13,196 nucleotides of DNA. Source: Dichomitus squalens LYAD-421 SS1 (taxonomy: Eukaryota > Basidiomycota > Agaricomycetes > Polyporales > Polyporaceae). Under the pieces are notes generated by a model. The model made no database searches, was not told the origin of the DNA, and saw only the letters and a list, made by a program, of their open reading frames with translations. The translations under genes and the position numbers were made by a program. The DNA lies in contig NW_006766884.1 in the NCBI RefSeq assembly GCF_000275845.1, forward strand, positions 122,783 to 135,978, given 5' to 3'. Shown in pieces: positions 1 to 7,333 of the stretch; the first letter of the stretch is position 1, and the number at the start of each line of letters is the position of its first letter.

Positions 1-1
1 A

Positions 2-1183
2 CGGAGTTTGAGGTGCGAATGGTCGACGGGGGACGTCACCTGGGCACCGTACGCAGACGTTCGGCACCTGCAGGCACTAACGGAATATTTCGAGGCTATG
101 GGTATTTCAAATATCCGTCAGTTAGACAAAGGAGACATTGCACGCACTGAACACACGCTGCGCCAAGTCGAAGCGAAGTCTTTGTATGTGCCACTCACCG
201 AGTTATCGGGTGGCACAGTATCAGATTATTCCTATACTATAAGTACAGGGGCGAGTGAGCGAGAAATGGCATACCCAACCAGCCAACCTCCTCACTCTCC
301 TCGCATCCATTCCACTATGTCCCAACGCGCACACAACCAATACACCGCCGACGACGGGGTCAAGTGGCAGACCTACGCGGACGCGTTCACCGCCTGGCTA
401 GTCCAACCCACTCGCGAGACCTATCCCGGCAACCCGCCGGAAGGCTACTACGATGTCTACAAAAAGCGACAGACCTACGCACCTGGACCGCGCGAGTTCG
501 CTCAACTTGTCGCGTCAGTCTTCCAACCCGCTCAGTCAGCCCCGCCTCCGTCCACCTCGTCGGGCCATAGCGTATTGATGAGTACCGATGCCTTTAACGC
601 GTTCCTCAACTACCGATCGGGCACGCAGGACCAGATCTTGCAGTTCGCGCAGAAGGCTCGTGGCGGAAACCCGGTCGCCTCGGACCTTGGAGGCGGAGGA
701 CGATACGGAGGATGGCGTGTGGGAGGACGTGGGGGATATCGCGGAGGGCGAGGGGGCGGACGCGGGGGTTTTGGCGGAGGAAATTGGTCCGGGAGACCGA
801 TGTACGTTCGTCCCCCTGTCCAATCCGTTCCTCTCGCCGGACGTGTCGGAAACCCTGTGAATAAGGGTAAGCAGCCGGTTGGTAAGGCGGCCAACAAAAA
901 GTGGCGGTACCGTAAGAGGGGAGGACGCAAAGGCAAAGCAGCCGAACAACCTGTTCATAGTGCGTCGTCAATACTCTATCGACCTCATAGTGCCACATCC
1001 ACTTACTTGGAGACGTTCCAGATGACGAGGAACCCGAGGCCGGGCCATCCAATGTCGACCAGATGGTGGTCGATGATGAAGGCGATAACGGGCGCTCCGA
1101 TCCCGAAGAAGACCTCGAAGACGCCGTCTCGCTCGGAGATGAAGGCTTCTAATCGTCTGGTCCAATCGGTGCATTGCCGGTGA
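2..1183 (+). CDS. 3' end of a probable Ty3/gypsy-like polyprotein with RGG-rich tail (5' partial)
   Basis: The frame is open from the left edge, so the real start lies outside the window. The first 30 or so residues (WSTGDVTW, PYADVRHLQALTEYFEAMGI) resemble the chromo-like C-terminal end of fungal Ty3/gypsy integrases, where a W-T-W core is followed by a helix. The rest is a low-complexity tail: a YTADDG...W segment near 110-120, a glycine/arginine RGG-type stretch at about 230-265, then a Lys/Arg-rich segment. RGG boxes usually bind RNA. A purine tract and LTR-like DNA follow directly, as expected at the 3' end of a retroelement. From about 991 a second frame (stop at 1150-1152) reads strongly acidic while this frame looks degraded, which suggests a frameshift in an old copy. 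I did not recognise the tail as a named family; a standalone RGG protein is an alternative. Confidence 0.5.
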   Translation, partial: RSLRCEWSTGDVTWAPYADVRHLQALTEYFEAMGISNIRQLDKGDIARTEHTLRQVEAKSLYVPLTELSGGTVSDYSYTISTGASEREMAYPTSQPPHSPRIHSTMSQRAHNQYTADDGVKWQTYADAFTAWLVQPTRETYPGNPPEGYYDVYKKRQTYAPGPREFAQLVASVFQPAQSAPPPSTSSGHSVLMSTDAFNAFLNYRSGTQDQILQFAQKARGGNPVASDLGGGGRYGGWRVGGRGGYRGGRGGGRGGFGGGNWSGRPMYVRPPVQSVPLAGRVGNPVNKGKQPVGKAANKKWRYRKRGGRKGKAAEQPVHSASSILYRPHSATSTYLETFQMTRNPRPGHPMSTRWWSMMKAITGAPIPKKTSKTPSRSEMKASNRLVQSVHCR

Positions 1184-1205
1184 GTAGGACTTGTTCTCAA
1201 GTCCT

Positions 1206-1215
1206 GGAGGGCGAA
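1206..1215 (+). other. Putative polypurine tract of the retroelement
   Basis: GGAGGGCGAA (one C among purines) lies immediately 5' of a TGTAAGGG sequence at 1216. In LTR retrotransposons a purine tract abutting the TG start of the 3' LTR primes plus-strand synthesis. The assignment rests on position and composition only. Confidence 0.4.
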
Positions 1216-1640
1216 TGTAAGGGCCGGCGCCTGACATACCCGATTAGGACGAACATCGCGCTTTGTCGCGATCGCAACAAAGCCCTTTGGGCTCAGTGGC
1301 TCCCGCCACCATAGATCTCTTTCTCTCTTTCTCTCGTTTGTATTTCTCTGTTCCTTTCTCTGATGTAGATCTCAAGTAGTATAAGAAGGCCTGTACTTAG
1401 AGGGGAGTTGCCCCAGCGTTCGAGATATACGACTCTACCCACTCACCCTCTCGTGTGTCTCTTACTCTCTCGTGTTCTCGGACGACTTCAACCTCGGCTA
1501 CTCTCGGCAAGCTATCGCTTACCTCTCACGCCCTCTTGAAGCGCCCGAAGTCTCACACAGCCGTACACTCCCTCAAGGCTTCCTTCCTACTTCGACGCCG
1601 GGCGGATGACGCGATGGGCTGAGCCGCGGCAGGTAGTTCC
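1216..1640 (+). mobile_element. Probable 3' LTR (right boundary uncertain)
   Basis: The stretch begins with TG directly after the purine tract. It contains two adjacent short hairpins (GCTTTGT at 1260-1266 with ACAAAGC at 1277-1283, and AGCCC-TTT-GGGCT at 1281-1293), a CT-rich tract at about 1317-1362, and a TATA-like TATAAG at 1380-1385 about 165 bases in. This order of features, ahead of a CT-rich possible leader, matches an LTR promoter. I see no convincing CA end. Candidates are TCTCACA near 1550 or a point up to about 1640, so the end given is approximate. The left LTR is not in the window and no target duplication can be tested. Confidence 0.45.
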
Positions 1641-2300
1641 TTTCTTCCTTCATGTTAAGCCGTCGCTTCCGAGGCCCGAGAAGAAACGCCTTCACTCATA
1701 TAGGCCAAGATATGACGCGAAAGAAGAGTACGGCAGATCACAACTTCAATTCGCATGACCAGGTTACCAGCGCTCATCGAGTACCTGGCCCGACAGCTCC
1801 GCGCGCGCCGGGATGTCCGTGGCCGTGGCAGCCGCCGCCGAAGGGCAGCCTCTCGGGGGAGTAGCCATGAACAAGCCCAATACACATCTGAAATTGACAG
1901 CAGGTAGCGCGAGCATAAAACACTACATACCTGATTGTCTGGAGTTTCATGCGATGAACGCCGGGCCAGGCTGCCCGACTCAATGCGTTCATCAGCGACG
2001 AGATGTGTCGAATAGTGGATAAGTTTCGGTGCTGCAGACTCAGATGTGGGCATCATCGAGTTGAGTAGCGGCTGCTCTGACAAGTGACGGGTGCTGTAAG
2101 TTGCTGTAGCGCTGTGTCTTCTCCTTTGCGGTCCGCGCAGCAATGATCACACATCAAGAAGCACGACCACCAAAGCGATATGAATTAAGCGATATTGCAA
2201 GTTCAAGGAGAGACAGCTGTGACCCAATCACAGCGCCAAGATGTACTAACGCTACTTTGTACAGCAAATAATCTAACGCGTCCATTCAATAAGGACGTCT
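1641..2300. other. Stretch without a recognised gene
   Basis: This lies between the LTR-like DNA and the stop codon of the thaumatin-like gene. Several short open frames occur on both strands, but none encodes a recognisable motif and none has convincing splice structure. The right part (about 2200-2300) must hold the 3' untranslated region of the thaumatin-like gene. The remainder may be older transposon debris or simple spacer. Confidence 0.5.
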
Positions 2301-3033
2301 TTAAGGGCAGAAGATGTGAGTGTAAGTCTGGCCGAGCGGGGAGTTGTGGTCTGCAGCAAAGTCGGTCGGGCTGGAGAACGCCTGGTCGTCGGGGCAGTTA
2401 GAGGCCCTGCAGAGGACGGATTGACCATCCGATACCGTAAGCTGGGTGTCGATGTTGATCGCTGCGAAGCCACGCCGACGTTAGCACTTGACCCTTTCGA
2501 AGTGAGGAGAGGAAGACACTGACAAGCATCGACGTGCGAAAGATCCCAAGAGGTACGCTGGCCGCCGAACTGGCCGAAGTCGGCGAAGCCGTACTCGGAG
2601 AGGATCACACCAGAGGTGATGCCAGCGTCGGTGCAGACCAAGCCACCGTTGCACTTTCCGGTCGCACAGTTGGCGCCGCTGGCGTCACAGCCAGTACGAC
2701 CCCAAGCGCGGATACCCTGCACTGAACGTGAGCGAGTGTAAGGTGCTGATCGGCAAGACAAAACTGACGAGCTGTGAATCGTCTACGCCGAAGCTTGTGC
2801 TCTGACCGGGGTCTAGCCTGTGACCAAAGGCGACAGAGGGGTCGGGCTGGCCGTTAGGGGCCTTGCCAACGGCAGGCCAGACAGCTGTTGAAGGAGAAAG
2901 GGACGATGTCAATGATCTATACCTATCAAACGGAGGAGCACATACTGAACGAGCACCGGTTCTGGAAGGTAATCGTCAAGGCCGACGCGGAGGCAACGTA
3001 GCCAATGAGAGCAACGAGAGCGTAGGATTTCAT
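2301..3033 (-). CDS. Small secreted thaumatin-like protein, four exons, 185 aa
   Basis: Thaumatin-like proteins are secreted beta-rich proteins, often with glucan-binding or glucanase activity, found in fungal walls and in plants. Reading leftward the exons are 3033-2946, 2884-2769, 2716-2524 and 2461-2301. Introns are 61, 52 and 62 nt; the last has a good CTAAC branch site. Phases join cleanly. The protein has a signal peptide (MKSYALVALIG, cut after ASASA, about residue 18). Family motifs follow: FTVWPAV (29-35), AWGRTGC (72-78), CATGKC (85-90), GLVCTDAGIT (93-102), SEYGF (108-112), SWDLSHVD (124-131), and a C-terminal YTHIFCP. E109, D126 and D131 fit the acidic cleft of the family. Only eight cysteines are present (27, 78, 85, 90, 96, 150, 155, 184). 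Intron 2 has a second possible donor/acceptor pair that would insert three residues before GIRAW. Confidence 0.9.
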
Positions 3034-3140
3034 ACTGGAGCGTGGAAGGTGAAGTGACTGATGATTTGAAGGTAGGAAGGGGAGCAACCAGTGCTGAGAC
3101 TAGGCGGTGTGGTGAGTACTTGGACGACGATACTGGCCAC

Positions 3141-3147
3141 TTTTATA
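3141..3147 (-). promoter_or_regulatory. TATA box of the thaumatin-like gene
   Basis: On the minus strand the sequence reads GGGGTATAAAAG, a consensus TATA box. It lies about 108 bases upstream of the ATG at 3033. Transcription would start 25-40 bases downstream, giving a leader of roughly 75-85 nt rich in C and T. A strong TATA box fits a regulated gene for a secreted protein; the housekeeping genes to the right show no comparable element. Confidence 0.65.
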
Positions 3148-5416
3148 CCCCTTTGTTAAACGGCCAAGTCGTCGTCTGCGATCTGATCCGGCACCGGTAT
3201 CGGGACGAGCATCACGACCAGACTGAACTGGCCGGGGCAGGCTTGATTAGGCGGGCGCGCACATGGTCTTTCGTCGTTCGATCCCAAGACGTACGAACAC
3301 CGGGCTTCGTAGGCGGCTCGAACGCATGACCGCGCCAGGCTTGCAGCTCCGTGAGCTTGGCCGCCCGCGAAACGGGACCGCGTGTGAGCATTGACAGATA
3401 TGCCATCAGGAGCGGCAATGTTGGAGTTGGTGCGACGCGGATTGGCGAGCCGCCAGGTGGCCGACGGCGGCAGGCTGATGCGGCAGCGACTATGGGCGAA
3501 CAGGGGCGCTGCAAAATGCGACGCCTCTCGGATGTAGTCATATGAACTGACGCACCAAGCGCTGGGATAACTGCACATGGGTGCAAACAGGGAAGTTCAT
3601 CCGTCTCTGGTCGGTGAGAGAAGAGGACACGTCAAAAGACAAGCGCGATCTTGCGCACCTCTCGAACGCCGCCTGGGTCTGTGGCGCATCCGATCCGCAG
3701 ATGGATGTCATCAGCAGCTCCCTGAGCTTGAACGTTCATTCTCGGATGAATAATTGCTGACCGCCAAGTGTCCCTCGGTTCCAAGCATACAAGGGGTATA
3801 AAACATAGTCTGAACTGGTGATTTGAACCTTCGTCACGCAAGACTTGGTAGGCAGGACTCATACAGTCCAGGCTGTGGTGCATGTCTACAGATGGTTCCA
3901 GTGCAACAGTGCAGTCCAGCCTGGATATCATACAGCGGCTATCACAACCGTTGCTAGCCCATGGACACAACTGATGAAATGATGTGCTGACTGCTCTGCC
4001 CAAGTTCGAGACGACGAGTTTGTAGACCCAGGGGAACGAGACTTTCCAGGTATCGTTGCGTTAAGGATAGGATGTCGTGACAAAAGGAAGACAAAAGGAA
4101 CGAAAGTATTATCGAGTGGCGATGCCGCAAGGTCAGGGACGTGTCTTTGGCGCCTAAGTTGCTAATCTGGGAATAGACGTGGCTGCACTACTGACGTCGA
4201 CGATATGCATGTGTGTTCGTCCTGTGCTTCGAGGGTGTTCTGTGAAATGATTTCACCTCAAGATGAATCCCACTGGTTGTGGTCATTGGTAGAAAGGGTG
4301 CCCGCAGGATCATCTATAGCTGTCTATTAGGCTGTAGACTCTGAGCGAGAGTCGACTATGCCACCCTATGATCTTCATGAGTACGCACGTCAAGGTTAAG
4401 GCTGAGTGATCCGTTTTGATACTAGGAAGAAACCGGACATAACAAAGTTGCGTAGCCTTGTGATCAGCATAGCCATCGCATACGCAAGATGTGCAGACAC
4501 TTACATTCCATTAAGTATAGTCCGATGTGGAGAAACCTCATTCTACGCGTGTCATTCTCTCTGCCGGACAGTGATTCGGAAAACAGCGAAAGTCAATGAT
4601 GACAGTAATGTCGTAGGCAGACGGCACAGCTTGCAGATCGTTCGCGTCCGACAGTTAGGATCATCAGTTGATGACGAGAGACAGCCTCCCAATCAGATGC
4701 TCGCTTCACAACGATGCGGTATCCGGTCCTGTGGCCGCATGTAAGTATTGCTGACCGCAGAAGTGTAGCGTATCACACGCAAGACGACGATCATGAACTG
4801 AAGAGCAGCTGCCGTCCCTTGCATCCGGGCGCGACAAGGCGGCACACTAGACATAGCGGCGGAGACGAAAGTCACGAAAAGTACAACATGGATATAGGCC
4901 ATTCGGCTTACCGCATTATAGGGTGTAAACTCACAGCGTTTTGCCGGCATATCGAGCACTCGCTGGCGGTCACTTACTACGAGGGAGCGTCACCAGCATG
5001 TGTCACTGAATTGCATTGCCTGACCGCCACCTTGACAACAACCCTGAGGATTGTGCAGAGAAGCGAGCACCAGCGCCGCCGTCTCGGACCGTGTACATAC
5101 TGTATCAGGGGCAACTATGATGATGGTCAGATGATAACCCGCTGTGGCTGGGAACGAGAGAGAAAGGTCTGCGAACCGGCTGGAAGGCATCGAGGACTTT
5201 GGCAAGAAGGGCCAAAAGGCAGCTTGGCCCGGAGGAGCGGCCCGGTCCCATGTGGGCGCTAGAAATTGTGCTCTTGAGCGGCTAAGTGCCGTAGCATTCC
5301 GTTCTGCGCTTGTCCGCAAATCCGTTCGACTCGGACGTTCCCTGCTTGTTCTTGACACCCTCAACTGGTGTCTTTTTCCTCTCGTTGGGTCCTCAACGAC
5401 CATTCCTCTTACCACC
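3148..5416. other. 2.3-kb interval without a recognised gene
   Basis: This runs from the thaumatin-like promoter to the CMS1 start. Short open frames exist on both strands (longest about 180 codons at 4714-5262 +), but none shows a known motif, and I could not assemble a spliced model by family conservation. A TATA-like TATAAAA on the plus strand near 3798 has no obvious gene downstream. A small perfect hairpin lies at 4337-4353 (GACTCT, loop GAGCG, AGAGTC). The last 150 bases (about 5265-5416), pyrimidine-rich toward the end, should hold the CMS1 promoter and leader. Lineage-specific genes or non-coding RNAs cannot be excluded. Confidence 0.5.
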
Positions 5417-6530
5417 ATGAATCACATCGGCGACGACCTCGAGGATGACTTCGTACCCGACGACATAGTGGCGATGTCGGACGAGGATGACCTTCCGGAG
5501 ACCGAGGATATCGGGGATCTTCTCAGTGCAGACGAAGATAGCGGAAATGTCGGACAGTCGACGCAGACACAAAATGCAGCCGCTGCCGAGAAGAAGCGGA
5601 AACGTAGAGCGAAGGAGAAGGAGCGCAAGGCTAAGGTATGTTTCTCTCAGCTCAGGTGCGCGCTCCTCCTCTGATGTTCTTATCTGCAGAAACGTAAACT
5701 GGCGGAGACGGTGGAGCCCGTAGAGGCTCCTTCAATAGCTGCGCAACCGCCTGTGTTGCTTGTAGATTATATCACATCAATGCAAGCGAAGACATTCTCG
5801 AAGATGTCTGGTATCGAGCTTGCTGACGTCCAGATTCCAGGTGAGTCCCTATATGCGTCTATTGCAGGTGCGTTCTCAATGTTGACGGCATAGACAGAGA
5901 GTTCTATAGTGGACACGAGTACATGGGCGGGTTCGAGAAACTTGGACCAATTGGTGGACTTCATTATCAAGAGTGCGTTGCGGATTCTTCCCTCGTGCCA
6001 TTTATTCTCACTAAAACTGCCCCAGTGCTTCCCACCCTTCACACTCGTATGGGGCAACGGCCCAAGAATAATGGTGCCCCAACGCTGATTTTCGTCGCTG
6101 GAGCGGCTCTACGGGTCGCGGATGTTACTAGAGTGCTCAAGGATAAGCGGCTCCGCGGAGAGAAGGGCGGTGACGTCGCGAAACTTTTCGCTAAGCATTT
6201 CAAGCTCGAGGAACATGTCGCGTACTTGAAGAGAACGAAGATTGCTGCGGCAGTGGGGACTCCAGGACGCCTAGGCAAGTTGTTGTGTGACACAGGTATG
6301 CTCTTGCGATCCGTGTCTTCTTGTCAGCTCATCGTCAGATGCCCCTTGCAGATGCTTTCTCGACGTCGGCGCTCACTCACATCATCCTTGATGTGTCCTA
6401 TCGAGACGTGAAGAAGCGTACGCTATTAGACATTCCAGAGACTCGGGATGAGGTTTTCAGGACAGTGCTCGGTGCGCCGAAAGTTTTCAACGGCTTGAGG
6501 CAGGGGACAATCCAGTTAGTACTATTGTAG
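5417..6530 (+). CDS. CMS1: CMS1-like ribosome small-subunit biogenesis protein, five exons, 297 aa
   Basis: Cms1/CMSS1 is a nucleolar protein linked to the U3 snoRNP and small-subunit rRNA processing; it resembles part of a DEAD-box helicase fold but lacks the full motif set. Exons are 5417-5635, 5690-5840, 5898-5972, 6026-6295 and 6352-6530, with introns of 53-57 nt. The start is an ATG in a good ACCACCATGA context. The N-terminus is acidic (residues 1-50), followed by a Lys/Arg-rich stretch (about 58-76) that may be a nucleolar signal. Core motifs are ELADVQIP before intron 2, LDQLVDFIIK before intron 3, GAPTLIFVAGAALRVADV (165-182), VGTPGRLGKLL (225-235, the DEAD motif Ib equivalent) and HIILDV near 248-253 where helicases carry DEAD. 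No Walker A motif is visible, as usual in the family. It is tail-to-tail with MRPL31. Confidence 0.93.
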
Positions 6531-6661
6531 GAGTATCACTCATGCTTCCACTCGCATTCCCCGTCCCCGTCAATATTTATCTCCTTACGGCACCTAGGAT
6601 GGTCTGCAACAGGCCTCTATAATAGTCGGGTGTATGATACAACGAGCATACGAGAATAGCA
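6531..6661. terminator. Shared 3' region between CMS1 and MRPL31
   Basis: Only 131 bases separate the CMS1 stop from the stop of the convergent MRPL31 gene, so the two 3' untranslated regions almost certainly overlap. A weak AT-rich patch (CAATATTTATC, near 6571) is present. No consensus AATAAA is seen, which is common in basidiomycetes. Confidence 0.4.
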
Positions 6662-7147
6662 TCAGAACCCCTTGGGGTTTGTCCTCAAGGTCAGCTGTAG
6701 CGTAATGTGAGCGGGACACGCGTCCATGAATTGGGCGAGAAGAGTCACATACTCTTGTCCACTTGGGCACTTTGTGAATACCCTTCCTGTAACCCTTGGT
6801 GTGTCTTGAGAAGACAGTGTATTTGTCTCGTGGTGGCATCTCATGCTCCTTTGGCAGCTCTAAGGCCTGGTCCTACAGATACCCAACGCGTAAGAGTCAC
6901 AGGCGCGTACAATAAGGGAGTACACACCAAGGCTTTGCACTGAACTCCGCTCGCTCTGACCGCCTCAATGACTGAGTCCACCTGCTTCAGACGAGCACGA
7001 ACATTGGCCTTCCGTGTGCGTGACAGCTTCCATGGGGTCTTCCTAAGACACAACTTGGTGAGTAGCAATAGGCAAAGCATTCAAGCATAAAACATACCAC
7101 AAGAGGCCCACGAGATTTGTTTGTGTCGGTCTGAAGGCCCCGAACAT
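6662..7147 (-). CDS. MRPL31: Mitochondrial large-subunit ribosomal protein L31 (mL60), four exons, 105 aa
   Basis: This is a fungal-specific protein of the mitochondrial large ribosomal subunit. Leftward exons are 7147-7098, 7042-6928, 6872-6753 and 6694-6662, with introns of 55, 55 and 58 nt. The protein begins MFGAFRPT and continues GLLWKTPWKLSRTRKANVR, DSVIEAVRASGVQCKAL, LPKEHEM, PRDKYTVFS, YRKGIHKVPKWTR, and ends LTLRTNPKGF. This is the characteristic L31 pattern, including the KGIHKVPKWTR block and the NPKGF C-terminus. The last exon encodes only ten residues and the stop, so gene finders may miss it. The basic, Arg-rich composition fits rRNA binding. The start is the first ATG and matches the family N-terminus. 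It is divergent from SF3A1 over 182 bases. Confidence 0.93.
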
Positions 7148-7329
7148 GTTCGCCGCGCGGTCGACGGTGGAGGTCGTTGGCCACAACCAAGCGGCACGCG
7201 AGAAAGGGAATAGCATGATGACTAAGCAACGGGCGTCTGGCTGAGAAGGCCCGTTTGGTCAGTGCGGCCGGGCACCATGCATCTCGCCACTACTTTGCGA
7301 CTACTATCCGGCATCCCTCTTTCTGCAAA
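7148..7329. promoter_or_regulatory. Bidirectional promoter MRPL31 / SF3A1
   Basis: Only 182 bases lie between the two divergent start codons, so both promoters and both leaders must fit here. No TATA box is visible on either strand, consistent with housekeeping genes. The region includes a short upstream ORF for SF3A1 at 7277-7333. Confidence 0.6.
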
Positions 7330-7333
7330 ATGA
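7277..7333 (+). other. Upstream ORF (18 codons) overlapping the SF3A1 start
   Basis: An ATG in strong context (GGCACCATGC, A at -3) opens an 18-codon frame beginning MHLATTLRLL. Its TGA at 7331-7333 overlaps the SF3A1 ATG at 7330-7332 as ATGA. If the SF3A1 mRNA starts upstream of 7277, most scanning ribosomes would translate this first and reach the main ORF by reinitiation or leaky scanning. The transcription start cannot be seen from sequence. Confidence 0.45.

Noticed and set aside
1767..1992. Possible two-exon minus-strand gene starting MNALSRAAWPG
   Set aside because: The proposed intron would be only 43 nt, shorter than any confirmed one here, and the product resembles nothing known to me.
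3156..3586. GC-rich minus-strand open frames upstream of the thaumatin-like gene
   Set aside because: Two overlapping frames of similar length, neither with known motifs or splice logic; a degraded gene cannot be excluded but is not supported.
3812..3850. tRNA T-loop-like sequence on the minus strand (GGTTCAAATC)
   Set aside because: The flanking bases do not form a five-pair T stem and no anticodon or acceptor stem could be placed.
4337..4353. Perfect 6-bp hairpin GACTCT-GAGCG-AGAGTC
   Set aside because: It is short, has no T-run or neighbouring gene end, and is compatible with chance.
3753..4758. Repeated 12-mer ATTGCTGACCGC (3753-3764 and 4747-4758)
   Set aside because: A few 12-base matches are expected by chance in 13 kb and the flanks do not match.
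4714..5262. Plus-strand open frame of 182 codons
   Set aside because: It shows no motif and irregular composition, with an unrecognised overlapping antisense frame, and it ends about 150 bases before the CMS1 start codon.
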